Positions 19,601 to 28,669 of a stretch of 64,000 nt of DNA are shown one piece after another. The notes under the pieces are model-generated. The model had not been told where the DNA came from. It ran no database searches and saw only the letters and a program-made list of their open reading frames with translations. How positions within the stretch are numbered: the first letter of the stretch is position 1; each line of letters opens with the position of its first letter. The DNA lies in assembly GCF_003987855.1 (NCBI RefSeq), contig NZ_RXIZ01000012.1, forward strand, positions 26,164 to 90,163. The letters are read 5' to 3'. The translations under genes and the position numbers were made by a program. The DNA comes from Hyphomicrobium sp. (lineage in GTDB: Bacteria; Pseudomonadota; Alphaproteobacteria; Rhizobiales; Hyphomicrobiaceae).

Positions 19601-20715
19601 GTCTCGCCATAGCGGAGCACGCCGTAGGGGTCTGATTTAATACACCGGTCGGCGACCGAAGGACTAAAATGGCCAAGCCATGCGTGCACGCCTCGGAGCG
19701 GACCCGGAACTCCTCCCGCAAACTCAAGGATCTGGAACAGCCGCCTTTCTGAAAGGCCGTTTTTCAATCTTCGCGCAAGCCAATATGCTGACCAGAACTC
19801 AGCTATGACGCGGTGTAGCGGAACAAACAGGCCTTCGCCGTCCGATCGAAATAACCGCGTCTTTAAAACCTCCTGTGCGAGAGGTGCATCCGGAATACCT
19901 GCGATATCGGATACATGAACAAAGCCAGCCGGAAGATTCTCGCGCACACCGGTCGAGATGCCAGCCATGTTCGATAGCAGCAGGTGTGCCATGATAGCCC
20001 CGGCCGAGACCAACAAATCTTCGACATGCGCTTGGGCAGCCGGCGAATTCACATGGGCGGGATTCATTTCCCTGACCAACATGCGAGACGCCTTATCCAG
20101 GAGTTCCGGCTTGTTGTCTGGAATTCCTTGACCTTCACCGGCCACTTCGGCGAGCAGGCCTAGAGTTAGCGGGTTGCCAACAAGCTCCTCAAGGCCTCGG
20201 TTGGCGATCTCTTCGAGCAACTTGTCCGCATCGATGTTGTCATAGCCTGCAAGGAAACTACGTGCTTGCTCCTGCGTAAACGGCAGGATCTGCAGCGTGA
20301 CAGGACGGAAGCCATAATCCTGTTCGATTTTCCAACGATCCGACAAACCCTGCCAATCTGCTGCACGACAAGACAGAATGAAGCGCGGTCGACCGAGCTT
20401 ATCCAGCTTCTTCAAAACGACATCGAGCGCGGTCTCTCCCGATGCGGTCGATACCTCGTCCAGGCCATCAATAATGAGCGTTCCCGAATGTCCGACGGTG
20501 TAGGGCGAAAGATCTTCGCTTCGGGAGAACGTACCGGCGCTCACCCGTACAGCGCTCAGCGAATTTGCAATGGATTTTGTTAGGTCGCTTTTACCTATCC
20601 CTGGTTCACCGAGGATGACTATCGGATTTTGGATCGTGCTGATCTCATCCTCTCCGATGGTCTTCTCATCGGGTTGGAGTTTGTCGACCACGAGCGTGCG
20701 GGGAACGTAAGCCAT
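16645..20715 (-). CDS. NACHT/STAND-like NTPase with C-terminal PD-(D/E)xK-like domain, R-M associated
   Basis: A 1356-residue protein. Near the N-terminus are a Walker A (GEPGIGKS, 36-43) and a Walker B (LIIDGLDEV, 80-88), as in NACHT/STAND signalling ATPases, followed by a very long helical region without a clear family. At the C-terminus an Asp (about 1232), the triad-like E-V-K (about 1245-1247) and a downstream Gln-rich helix resemble a PD-(D/E)xK nuclease core; the tail is Lys-rich. The start overlaps the hsdS stop (TAATG), so it belongs to the hsdRMS operon. Likely a defence effector or accessory; the nuclease call is inference from motif spacing. Confidence 0.75.
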   Translation of the reverse strand: MAYVPRTLVVDKLQPDEKTIGEDEISTIQNPIVILGEPGIGKSDLTKSIANSLSAVRVSAGTFSRSEDLSPYTVGHSGTLIIDGLDEVSTASGETALDVVLKKLDKLGRPRFILSCRAADWQGLSDRWKIEQDYGFRPVTLQILPFTQEQARSFLAGYDNIDADKLLEEIANRGLEELVGNPLTLGLLAEVAGEGQGIPDNKPELLDKASRMLVREMNPAHVNSPAAQAHVEDLLVSAGAIMAHLLLSNMAGISTGVRENLPAGFVHVSDIAGIPDAPLAQEVLKTRLFRSDGEGLFVPLHRVIAEFWSAYWLARRLKNGLSERRLFQILEFAGGVPGPLRGVHAWLGHFSPSVADRCIKSDPYGVLRYGETDKLPTPRAKLLLVTLAALANEDPYFRSEDWGMRAVSGLARAELKDDIISVVRSPERHFHLSSLLLEALPGSTLTKEIVPELKELIADSSAAYSERLHAAHALIASQAHLDWPTIVSTLAKGGGNDKRLALTIIGLLSGKGISASEIVDALIAELGIDRNETSEDFISGTDYTLVRNLPPEICAEVLDVLADRIAAKKTSPYWSPNYRISGAVQRLIAKALEGVEVRADCFWNWIRHIDARASASSDSRDQISATLRTDTPFRRAVQRVALNDTSIENGPWMAIVSELPQSNPGLYLDRSDAAFFLSEILEKDSLADADITLWADLVRSQGRIDKLDDVFQGVIERSTVKHVALAEEWAELTKPPARDFEKEERRRQDRYRRQQALTFAKHRRNFERVKDDIRTGKAFGALHSLAQAYLNRYSDLNHESEPLQRLQEWVGEDIAEAAIQGFVASLGRTGLPTITQIIEIRFEGKHWNIEPILVCGVAELVRRGESLDQVAPSVANAILAVWWEMPEFHGQKLGEDVERCLEDNVFETQAGAEAFLTAIIEPNIAAGKENISAIYRMARNPRFSGIAGPLALRWLNAYPAANLSVQQELLQIALHSGTSPQLFELTRERLKDQGQLSPEALRMWLAAAFLLYLPDLRGEALKHATGDKDILWSIIDLRRPDRFENRSLSLSVRQLEQLIQTFAPLWPVVPHPPSGWRGSHEPHDATDFIYGCITALSSIPSSEASQALDHLATLESMAAYGESIKHARAQQRRLRRDQEYVPLTFNQAKQTLADGLPGTIDDLKALVVDRLEEMQHYLRNAETDGWDAYWNGDRPKDENTCRHRIVDALRPKLPSSISLVPENLMPEQNRCDIVASLQTLGLPIEVKGQWHPEVWNASQTQLDDLYGRSWRADGRGVYIVLWFGDVPGKQLTAHPDGLPRPTSANELRKMLLDRLDDSERARIDVFVLDVSKPQGKASKDAVKTPKGKKGTKASAN

Positions 20716-22181
20716 TAACTCTTCCGCCGCTTTGGTGCGGCGTTAAGCTTTAGCCTTTGAAGCAGAATGTCTGCAGGCTCGTCATTTGGATCTTGCGGCA
20801 CGAGTTCACCGCGAAATGCTTTAGTCAGTATGGCTTGATCAAGCTTTGTGAGCAGTCGCTTTGCACTCGAATGCTCTTGAACAACCTTGTCGAGCCAAGC
20901 AAAGGCTGTCGCAATGGCATCCGCGATGATTTTGGCTTCTTCTGGCGGCGCTAGCGGAATTGGTAGGCGCTGTACACGTTCCTTGTTGAGCGCAGGCTGA
21001 TTGTTGCCAGCGCCCGTCGTCCGCGTCTGTTGATAAGCGAAATAGAGATACCAATAAACGTATTCGGGCGAGTATTCAGCTTCCGCGACCCGTATCGCGG
21101 CGCAGTTCTGATTGTTGCAGGCGTATATATCAAGTATGGCCGCCTGTCCGCGTGTCTTTCCCTCGCCTATCATACCGAGGAGCACTGTTCCGCGCGGATG
21201 AAGCCTTGTTGACGACCTATCCAATCCGGCCTGGGTAATCATCTCCTCAGTCGAATTAATTCTGCAAAAGGCAACCTCACCGCTGCTTGCCCACGGGATG
21301 CCTCCGTTCCAGAATTTTGATTCTTTTCGGCTAGGGGTGGCGCCTACATAGACACCAAAAACCTGTCCTAAACCCACCCAGCACCACTGTGACGGCAAGA
21401 TCCTCGTTTCAAGCAAAGAGTTCATATCTCTATTGAGATCATCGTCGGTTTTTAGGAGGGCGGTTTTCTCATCTCGACCGCGACCAGGTTCATTAGCAAT
21501 CGCAATCGCCTTGAGCTGGCGGTCGTGCACGAAGGATTCAGCGCAAGTTAACTTGTGAAGATTTTTCCGCCTCCAGTCCGCGGTCAACTCTCCGGAAAAA
21601 GCATCCGCAAGAATCGCTTGTTTATAGCGCTCAATAAGTTGCGGGATGAGGTCGAGTTCATTCCGAACCCGGGTTGAGCGGGCTGTGAGGCTGTCGAGTT
21701 TAGCGACAATGTGACTTAGCTCCAAAGAAGGAGCGATTGGGACTTCAATGAGCTGAACCGACGCGGGGCGCGCTCGCATGAGTGAGCCGCCGACGCCTGA
21801 AACGGTCTGTAAGAATTGCTCCCGAAAATCGGGCGCTGAAAGCAGATGTCTGAAATACTTGGGCTCCAAGCATCCCGTGCGGAAAACAATCCATTCCCCC
21901 GACGCGATCTGGCGGTGCCCTGTGTGTTCCGGCACCACCCAAACGCGGTTGATATGAGGGACGATCTTGCAAAGCAAGACATCGCCAGGTTGAACGATCT
22001 GCTTGCTTGACCCTATTTCTCGCCCTGCAATTACCTCGGGCATCCCTTCCGAATAGGAGGGTACGCTGTATAGTTCGAATAATTCGTCAGGGAATCTTGC
22101 GGGATCTAAATTTTTCGTGGAGGCCGCAAATGTGCCGAGTGGTACGGATCGCCACATTTTTGCGGGACTAGTTACTCTCAT
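20715..22181 (-). CDS. hsdS: Type I restriction-modification specificity subunit
   Basis: A 488-residue protein that selects the DNA target for methylation and cleavage. Two variable target-recognition domains are each followed by a conserved helical spacer: VPIAPSLELSHIVAKLDSL with TARSTRVRNELDLIPQLIER about mid-protein, and IPLAPPEEAKIIADAIATAF near the end. Length is slightly above the usual 400-460. The start overlaps the hsdM stop (ATGA); the stop overlaps the NTPase start by one base. Confidence 0.93.
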   Translation of the reverse strand: MRVTSPAKMWRSVPLGTFAASTKNLDPARFPDELFELYSVPSYSEGMPEVIAGREIGSSKQIVQPGDVLLCKIVPHINRVWVVPEHTGHRQIASGEWIVFRTGCLEPKYFRHLLSAPDFREQFLQTVSGVGGSLMRARPASVQLIEVPIAPSLELSHIVAKLDSLTARSTRVRNELDLIPQLIERYKQAILADAFSGELTADWRRKNLHKLTCAESFVHDRQLKAIAIANEPGRGRDEKTALLKTDDDLNRDMNSLLETRILPSQWCWVGLGQVFGVYVGATPSRKESKFWNGGIPWASSGEVAFCRINSTEEMITQAGLDRSSTRLHPRGTVLLGMIGEGKTRGQAAILDIYACNNQNCAAIRVAEAEYSPEYVYWYLYFAYQQTRTTGAGNNQPALNKERVQRLPIPLAPPEEAKIIADAIATAFAWLDKVVQEHSSAKRLLTKLDQAILTKAFRGELVPQDPNDEPADILLQRLKLNAAPKRRKS

Positions 22182-23641
22182 TCCGCCGCCTCCTTTTTGG
22201 CAACGGCTACCACTTCGACTTCCAGATCCTCGCTCAGCCCCTCAATCTCCGCCAGCGCAGCTTTGAGGTGGCCGACAATCGCGGCTGCTATGTCTTCTGG
22301 TTCAATTAGTCCCTCCTCCGCCGTGGCCTCCGTATCCTTCAGCCATGTGATATCAAGATTGTTATTGCGGTCTTCAATCTTCTTCCTGTTGAAGCACCGG
22401 AACCGCCCCTCCTCCCCTTCATCCTTGCGCTTAGCCTTCCCATACGGATCAGCGCCAAAAGCTTTTTCAAATCCGGCAAAGTCCTCGACATTGAGTGGCC
22501 GAGTCTTCCCAAACGCATCCATGTTGGCGCGCAGGTCGTAAACCCACACCGCCTTGGTATTCCCCTCGTCCGTCTTGCCGCGCGTGAAGAACAGCACGTT
22601 GGTTTTCACGCCCTGCGCATAGAAGATGCCCGTCGGCAGCCGCAGGATCGTGTGCAGGTCGCACATGTTCATCAGCCAAGTTCGCAGCCGAGCTCCAACT
22701 CCGTCCGCAAACAAAACGTTGTCGGGCACCACTACGGCCGCGCGGGCGCCCGGCTTCAACGCGCGAATGACATGCTCAACGAACGGCAACGGCCCAACAC
22801 GCTCATCGGCCGTAATCGAGAAGTCCGCGCGCGAGACGGATTGCGGCATCTTGTTAAAGGGCGGATTGGTAAGGACGAGGTCGGCCTTCCCTAACGCCTC
22901 CCCATCGCTCGACAGGCTGTCGATGTCTCCCACCGAGCTTTCAATGCCGTGCAACTGGAGATTCATCAAACACAGACGTCGCGTCTCCGGGACGTATTCC
23001 GCCCCTCCAAAGGCTTCGCACCGCTGGAAATGAGCCTGCTCCGCGCTGAGCTTGAACAGCTCATCCGTCTTGCTCTTGATGTAACGGTCGGCCGCAATGA
23101 GAAAGCCCCCAGTCCCGCACGCAGGGTCTTGAATAACTTCGCCGGGCTGCGGCTTCACCAGGCGCACGATGCTATCGATGAGCGGCCTTGGCGTGAAATA
23201 CTGCCCGGCTTTCGATTTCTTTTCGCTCGTGGTTTTTTCGAGCAAGCCTTCGTAAAGATTCCCGAGGCCATCATCCCGCGCCGAAAACCAGTCGAGCTCG
23301 TCAAGCGTCGTGGTGAGAAGCTTCAGATCGGTGGGCTTGCGCAATGCCGTCTGCGCGTCGGTGAAAATGGCGCTGACCAACGGATCCTTCGCGATCTTGC
23401 TGTTGCCCAGGTCCAGCAACAGCTTGCGATAGAAGTCGAGCTGCTCCACGCCGCCCTTGCTCACGAGATCGGCCCAGCGATAGCCCTTGGGCAAACGCTC
23501 CTCGTGCTTGGTCTCTTCCAGCATCTTGAGGAACAGAAGGTACGTTAGCTCGGTGATATATCCCTGATAGGACACGCCGGCGCCCTGGAGCGCCTTCGAG
23601 AGGTTCCAGAGCTTAGCAACAATAGTCGAGGTAGCTGTCAT
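22178..23641 (-). CDS. hsdM: Type I restriction-modification DNA methyltransferase subunit
   Basis: An N6-adenine methyltransferase of about 487 residues with the SAM-binding motif DPACGTGGFLIAA and catalytic NPPF (VLTNPPFNKMP). The N-terminal helical domain is present (WNLSKALQGAGVSYQGYITE). The ATG at 23641 is chosen because MTATSTIVAKLW is a typical HsdM start; an upstream in-frame start at 23665 would overlap hsdR. Its stop overlaps hsdS. The gene is intact, so methylation could persist even if restriction is lost (see hsdR). Confidence 0.95.
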   Translation of the reverse strand: MTATSTIVAKLWNLSKALQGAGVSYQGYITELTYLLFLKMLEETKHEERLPKGYRWADLVSKGGVEQLDFYRKLLLDLGNSKIAKDPLVSAIFTDAQTALRKPTDLKLLTTTLDELDWFSARDDGLGNLYEGLLEKTTSEKKSKAGQYFTPRPLIDSIVRLVKPQPGEVIQDPACGTGGFLIAADRYIKSKTDELFKLSAEQAHFQRCEAFGGAEYVPETRRLCLMNLQLHGIESSVGDIDSLSSDGEALGKADLVLTNPPFNKMPQSVSRADFSITADERVGPLPFVEHVIRALKPGARAAVVVPDNVLFADGVGARLRTWLMNMCDLHTILRLPTGIFYAQGVKTNVLFFTRGKTDEGNTKAVWVYDLRANMDAFGKTRPLNVEDFAGFEKAFGADPYGKAKRKDEGEEGRFRCFNRKKIEDRNNNLDITWLKDTEATAEEGLIEPEDIAAAIVGHLKAALAEIEGLSEDLEVEVVAVAKKEAAE

Positions 23642-23646
23642 ACGGC

Positions 23647-26600
23647 TCAACTCGCCTGCTTCCATAGTTCATCATTGATCTGCGAGAGGATTCCCGCGAG
23701 CTCACCGCCAAACTGCTTGTTGAGGCGATTGAAGCCACCATGTTGAGCGAAGGGGTCCGCGTCTAGTGCCTGACGATCGACCACAATCTCCTTTTGCATT
23801 TGTTCCCCAATTCGCTGCAGCCACTGCCGCTGCGGATCGGTCCAGGGTTTGGATTTTAGGATGGTGGCAAGGGCGCGCTTCACCCGCTCATCATAGGGGA
23901 GCAACGGCTCCTTGAGAGCCGCTTGGCGCACAAATCCGATGATGGACGCAGCAATGTCCTCATTCCTCGCCTGTCGCCACGCCTGGCGGAGCTTGGTGTC
24001 GTTGAAGTTGTTCTTAGCCAACTCAAGCTGAAGCTCCTTCAACTGCTGACGCGTCAACTCACGCGGCCGCGTCACAACAACATTCAGCGCGACAATCTTG
24101 TTGAGGTTCTCGCGGACAAAGGCTTCGAAGCTTCCCAAATAGTCTTCCGGCCGACTTTGTCCCGCACCATACCCACGGGTCACTTCTGTGATTTCGTCGT
24201 CGTGCTTTGAAATTGGCAGGAAGGTTCCGCCGCTCTCGGGATTCCAATCCAGAATCTTTCCGAGATGCAGTTTTCCCTTTACCCACCCCGCCAGCTCGCT
24301 CGGTTGGCCCGCTAGGAGGCGTTTGAGAGTGTTTTCGGGTGTCTCACCTGCCTCAGCCTCATACTTCTGCCGAGACTCATCGGAAAGCCGTCCCAGGCGG
24401 CGGCGCAACTTAACGGCCAGCTGTTTGCAGATCGTATCCTGGTGTTCGGCCTTGCCGGCTTTCACCAACTCTTCGAACAGCTGCGCAAACGTGATCTTAG
24501 GATTGACCACCACGGGCTTCATCGAGGTGACCTGTTCAAGGTTCTTGTAAAGGTCCACCGCGTCGAAAATGCGGAATACCTCCTTGCTCCTGCCCGGGCC
24601 ATAAAGGTCCGCACATAAGCGCGTTGCACGGCCAAGCATCTGCTCATAGAGGATGCGGCTGTTCACCCGCCGCAAGAACACCAGGTCGGTGATGCTCGGG
24701 ACGTCAATGCCAGTGGTCAGCAAGTCGACGGTCACGGCGATACGAGGATTGGTGTCGTTGCGGTAATTCCGGATGAGATCCTGCACACGGTCGACACTGC
24801 CGGTAATTTTCCGAACCGCCGAGTCTGAAATCGGAATGCCCGCCTTGGCATAGGCTTTCTTCATTTCGGCAACGACGATGTCGGCATGGCCGTCTGTGGC
24901 CGCAAATATCAGCGTCTTTCCAGGAAAGCTCGGGTCAATGTGCTTGACGAGCTCTTCGCACACGACCTGGTTGAACGCCTGCGTGATCACCTGCTTGTTG
25001 AATTGTTCAACGTCGAACTTCAGCTCGTCGGGCGCGCGGGCGAGGTCGATCTCGCCGGTGGCGGTGTTGAACAGCTCGACTTGATCCCCGGCGTTGAAGA
25101 CAATGCCCTTGTCGCTGAGCTTGGTTTTGATCTGGTATGGCGGCTCATGGTCTACCAGATAGCCGTCGATCACAGCTTCTCGATATGAATAGGTGAAAAC
25201 CGGATCCCCGAAAATCTGGGATGTATGGAGAGCCGGCGTCGCTGTAAGTCCGATCCTCACCGCATCGAAGTGTTCAAGCACGCGCCGATATTTCGAAATG
25301 TAATCGTCTTCGTTGCGGAACTCGAGCTCCGGCTCGGACAGCTCTCGGTCGAGGGTGTATCCGCGATGGCACTCATCAACCAGCATCAAATCATATTGGT
25401 CGATGGACGGCACATCTTTGGGGTCACTGGCGTAAAGCACGCGCTTGACCAAGCCTTGGATGGTGCAAATGTGAACCTGGGTCTCGGCATCCGGCAAAAC
25501 GTCCTCGAGGCCTTTGAGGCCATAGATGGCGGCGAACGCCTTACCGCTCACAACCTTGGTGGTGGTGAATTCTGCTTCGGTCTGGTTGCCGAGGGCGCTG
25601 CGATCAACGACGAAACAGATGCGCCGGAAGCGTTTGGCCGCCAAAAGGCGATAGAGGAGCGCGATGGCCAGCTTCGTCTTGCCGGTGCCTGTCGCCATTG
25701 CTGTGAGCAGCTGGCGTCGCCCTTCAGCCATCCCCTTCTCGAGCGCTTCAATCGCCTTTTGCTGATACGGGCGAAGCGGAAATCCGAAATTGAATGGCTC
25801 GGCTTTCAAGCGCTCATCAGCCGCCTCGCGATCGACGTCGAATTCGGCTTTCAATCCTTGCGGTGTGTACCAATCAGGTAGTGCCCTTCCAATGTTGGTA
25901 GGTTTACGAGAATCCCTAAACCAAATGCCGCTCTCCGTTTCGATCTGCTTTAGATACGGCCGACCGTTCGTCGCGAACAGGAATGGTACCTTGAACTCGT
26001 CCCATGGCCCTCCAGCCATCGCCACGCCCTCTGCGGCCTTGAAGCCTTTAGAGTAGCGTTCCGCCTGTCCCAATGCGGCCGACACATTCTTCCGTTGGCG
26101 CTTGGCTTCTACAACAGCCAGCAGCGTCGTTCCCACAAACAACGCGTAGTCAGCCGGACCGGTAACAGTTGGCCATTCCGCGATGGCCATATTGCGCCCC
26201 TTCGCGGGCCGAGCGCCGGAGGCGTGCGTCAGCCGCTCTGTATCGACTTCCCAGCCACGCGCGCGAAGTTGGGCATCGACAAGCCGACGCGTGTCTGCCT
26301 CGTCGAGAGAGATGGCGCGGGCGGCTTTCTGGCTTTGGTCAATCAGTTCCGCGATTTCATCAGGAGGTGAAGCGACGGCCTTCGCCTGCACGGAGGCGAG
26401 TTCCGCCTTCACGGCGGCCGCCGAATTGTCCGCTTCGAGTGCGAGCTTTTCCCAAATGGCACGTTCGTCCGCGTCGCGCGCCGCTCTATGCTCGGCACTC
26501 TCGCGTGTTCGCGTCTCGGCTTCACGCGCAGCTTCGGCCAGTTGCGCCCGGGTTAGTGCCTTATCGCGTTCCTCCCGTAGAACCTGGAGCTCGGCGTGCA

Positions 26601-26814
26601 ACGCCTTCGTTGCGTCGGCGGGATCTGGCGGTGGCTGAAAAGGCCCGGCATTGAAATTCAGATTTCGTGAAACAGTTTTGTAAAACCAAATTCCCAGTTG
26701 CCTTGCGAGTTTGAGGGCCGTCAGAGCCTCGCTGTGCGTGCCCGTGTAATCATGGGTCGCGGTGTTACCGGCCTTTCTAAGAAAATGAAAAACATCGAGG
26801 ACTTCCCGCTGCAA
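23647..26814 (-). CDS. hsdR: Type I restriction endonuclease subunit, 5' end cut off by a stop codon
   Basis: The 1055-codon open part of hsdR. It contains the nuclease core (ADYALF then VVEAKR), helicase Walker A (TAMATGTGKTKLA), DECHRGY, LTATPALHT and a C-terminal helicase lobe with ARATRLCADLYGPG-like sequence. The first codon of this open stretch is only a TTG with no ribosome site. In the same frame upstream, a TAA at 26857-26859 separates it from the natural start (ATG at 27048). As read, the subunit is either lost or made without its N-terminal 78 residues. The gene overlaps hsdM slightly or abuts it, depending on the hsdM start. Confidence 0.85.
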   Translation of the reverse strand: MQREVLDVFHFLRKAGNTATHDYTGTHSEALTALKLARQLGIWFYKTVSRNLNFNAGPFQPPPDPADATKALHAELQVLREERDKALTRAQLAEAAREAETRTRESAEHRAARDADERAIWEKLALEADNSAAAVKAELASVQAKAVASPPDEIAELIDQSQKAARAISLDEADTRRLVDAQLRARGWEVDTERLTHASGARPAKGRNMAIAEWPTVTGPADYALFVGTTLLAVVEAKRQRKNVSAALGQAERYSKGFKAAEGVAMAGGPWDEFKVPFLFATNGRPYLKQIETESGIWFRDSRKPTNIGRALPDWYTPQGLKAEFDVDREAADERLKAEPFNFGFPLRPYQQKAIEALEKGMAEGRRQLLTAMATGTGKTKLAIALLYRLLAAKRFRRICFVVDRSALGNQTEAEFTTTKVVSGKAFAAIYGLKGLEDVLPDAETQVHICTIQGLVKRVLYASDPKDVPSIDQYDLMLVDECHRGYTLDRELSEPELEFRNEDDYISKYRRVLEHFDAVRIGLTATPALHTSQIFGDPVFTYSYREAVIDGYLVDHEPPYQIKTKLSDKGIVFNAGDQVELFNTATGEIDLARAPDELKFDVEQFNKQVITQAFNQVVCEELVKHIDPSFPGKTLIFAATDGHADIVVAEMKKAYAKAGIPISDSAVRKITGSVDRVQDLIRNYRNDTNPRIAVTVDLLTTGIDVPSITDLVFLRRVNSRILYEQMLGRATRLCADLYGPGRSKEVFRIFDAVDLYKNLEQVTSMKPVVVNPKITFAQLFEELVKAGKAEHQDTICKQLAVKLRRRLGRLSDESRQKYEAEAGETPENTLKRLLAGQPSELAGWVKGKLHLGKILDWNPESGGTFLPISKHDDEITEVTRGYGAGQSRPEDYLGSFEAFVRENLNKIVALNVVVTRPRELTRQQLKELQLELAKNNFNDTKLRQAWRQARNEDIAASIIGFVRQAALKEPLLPYDERVKRALATILKSKPWTDPQRQWLQRIGEQMQKEIVVDRQALDADPFAQHGGFNRLNKQFGGELAGILSQINDELWKQAS

Positions 26815-27048
26815 ACCGGCCTCTAATTTGAGACGGCGTAAAAGGTCAGCTTGTGATTACTCGGGAGCTACCAGCAGGCCAAAATGCGCGGCTGCACTTT
26901 TAGCAAGCAGCTCCGAAAACTGCCGAAGCTTTGTGAGTGAGGTGGACGGGTCTTCTGCAAAATACCGCTCTGCCAACGCAGCCAGCCGCACGAGTTGGCT
27001 ATCGTGCGGAGCAAGAAAACCGAAGTTGGTCGAATGAATCCCCGTCAT
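26815..27048 (-). pseudogene. hsdR: 5' segment of hsdR ahead of an in-frame TAA
   Basis: From ATG 27048 the frame encodes 63 residues (MTGIHSTNFGFLAPHDSQLV ... LLVAPE) that read as the helical N-terminus of HsdR (DUF4145-like). It then meets TAA at 26857-26859 and continues in the same frame as SQADLLRRLKLEAGLQREV into the large ORF. Because the frame is unchanged, one base substitution (for example GAA or CAA to TAA) explains the break. A sequencing error is possible. Confidence 0.8.
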
Positions 27049-27206
27049 AATCGATCGGAAGATGACACAAGCTTTGCAAAATGAACACAGAGATCAATTG
27101 GTTTAATTACTTGAGTAAATTGCAGCAACTCAGGCTGCCTTTCATTATCGGTACAAAGTTGGCCAACGCTTTTGGGGATTAAGCTCCAATCTGGAAATCA
27201 GGAAAG

Positions 27207-27797
27207 CTAACGAGACCGCTCTCTTGTCCTGTCGTGATCACCTCGATCAGGCTGCGCAGGCCCCGCCCCCACATCGCGCGCGTGCTCCTGGGTCAGCGAC
27301 AACTCAGGTTCCACCCCAAGGTCAATTTCGTGCCCCTCCCGGTCGCGAAGTATTCGTGAGCCGCCGTCGAGTTCGAATTCCTCCCCCTGTATATTCAAGG
27401 CGCGCTCGGCCGTCCCTTGCCGCCCCTCGGCACGCTCGCGCGCGAGTGTCAGCTCATCCAAGCGATCTTGAGAATCGAGAAGAGCGTCCACGCCTTCACT
27501 CACCTGCCGCGCACGTTCTGGCCATAGCTCTTCGGTGACTTCGGGATTGGCCGGGTAGGTGTGCAGATCGTTCTGAAAGAGCTCAATCGCATGCTCACGG
27601 CCGAATTCCTCGGACCATGACATCAGGTCACCCACCGCGTCAGCGGGGTCCGGCACCATCCCCTCGAGCAAACGCTCAAGCTCCCCGCGCTTTTGACCGT
27701 AGGACGATGTCTCGCGGGCAAGCTCGGTCACAATGGCTTTGAGTGAGGGATCGTCGGCCATACCGGCCAACCTATGCGGAATGGCCCACCTCGCCAA
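27207..27797 (-). CDS. Hypothetical protein of the mobilization module, Arg-rich tail
   Basis: An unrecognised 196-residue, mostly helical, acidic protein encoded directly after the relaxase gene. The C-terminus carries ELSLTQEHARDVGAGP (27258-27305) and then an Arg-rich end (DRGDHDRTRERSR). Almost the same motif occurs near the end of the protein encoded at 28666-29136. The listed start is a TTG with AAGGGG upstream; the ATG at 27761 is an alternative. A role as a relaxase partner or as a translocated protein is inferred only from position and tail. Confidence 0.6.
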   Translation of the reverse strand: MARWAIPHRLAGMADDPSLKAIVTELARETSSYGQKRGELERLLEGMVPDPADAVGDLMSWSEEFGREHAIELFQNDLHTYPANPEVTEELWPERARQVSEGVDALLDSQDRLDELTLARERAEGRQGTAERALNIQGEEFELDGGSRILRDREGHEIDLGVEPELSLTQEHARDVGAGPAQPDRGDHDRTRERSR

Positions 27798-27802
27798 GAT
27801 GC

Positions 27803-28669
27803 TCAGCGACCCCTTCCCCTGTCATCGCGACCACTGGACCGAGCCCGCCCGGAACGCGTTTCCAAGGCAAGGATCTCTGTGAGGGTTAGGTCCGGAAACT
27901 CTTTGAGCGACGCATTGTATTCAACACGCGACAAGCCCTGATCAATGTCTGCGTAAGGGACCACCCGCGTCGCAGGCATTCCCTTCCTTCGGATCGCGGG
28001 ATTGCGAACGACCCGTTCCTTGGAGACCGGCCGGGCCCCACGACGATGCATCGCCCGCACATTTGGCCCCTCGTGCACCTGCGCCCGCCGATAGTCGCCC
28101 TGGTCAACCAGCCGTCGGTGATCAATCCGCTCGGACCGGCCGGCGCACCTCAACGCCTCGTTGGCGGTGCGTGCCCAAAGCTCGCGGATCATCTTCAACG
28201 TCGTGGGCGGACTCTTTCCGCGATGTGCCCGCAACTTGACCTCCTTGGCGCCGGCCGAGAACATCACCACCCGTTCCCCGGTCGCCACGTCACGGTCCCT
28301 TACGAGCAGATGGCAGTGGGGATTATCCCGGTCTTTCCCGTTGGCGTGTATAGCCGCGAACCAGGATGCCCGGCCCTGAGTCAACGTCTCGGCAAACCCC
28401 CGAACCAGCTCCACGCGCTGATCAGGATCCAACTCCCGTGGCAGCGCCAACACGAGCTTGTCGGCGACGCGCGCGTTCTTGCGGTCCGCGCGCTCTTCGG
28501 CACGAAGCCAGCGAATGGCCTCCCGGGACGTGTCAGGCATCCGCGCCGCCATGTGATGCGTCACGGCACCACGACGCATGATGTAGCGGATATGGGCTCC
28601 GGCGGTGAACGGACGGCGCTGGGTGGTTTTCCCGATGGGCAAGAGTCTTAGACTGTAGATCGCCATCAT
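27803..28669 (-). CDS. mobA: Relaxase of the MobA/MobL (MOBQ-like) type
   Basis: A 288-residue protein that would nick oriT and pilot the strand. The N-terminal part has a Tyr in MAIYSLRLLPIG, and the metal-binding motif reads HANGKDRDNPHCHLLV (about residues 105-120), as in MobA/MobL relaxases. It is shorter than RSF1010 MobA and lacks a primase domain. The C-terminus (LTLTEILALE, then an Arg-rich tail RSSGRDDRGRGR) resembles the tails of both neighbours. Its start overlaps the upstream gene's stop (ATGA). A candidate oriT lies about 0.55 kb upstream. Confidence 0.85.
   Translation of the reverse strand: MMAIYSLRLLPIGKTTQRRPFTAGAHIRYIMRRGAVTHHMAARMPDTSREAIRWLRAEERADRKNARVADKLVLALPRELDPDQRVELVRGFAETLTQGRASWFAAIHANGKDRDNPHCHLLVRDRDVATGERVVMFSAGAKEVKLRAHRGKSPPTTLKMIRELWARTANEALRCAGRSERIDHRRLVDQGDYRRAQVHEGPNVRAMHRRGARPVSKERVVRNPAIRRKGMPATRVVPYADIDQGLSRVEYNASLKEFPDLTLTEILALETRSGRARSSGRDDRGRGR

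Noticed and set aside
22949-23548. Rightward open frame of about 200 codons
   Set aside because: Antisense to hsdM, whose motifs are clear; no start context or domain.
25225-25881. Rightward open frame of about 218 codons
   Set aside because: Antisense to the helicase part of hsdR; no independent support.
26815-27048. Programmed frameshift in hsdR
   Set aside because: Both parts are in the same frame; the break is a stop codon, so a frameshift is not needed. Stop readthrough cannot be excluded but has no signal I can see.
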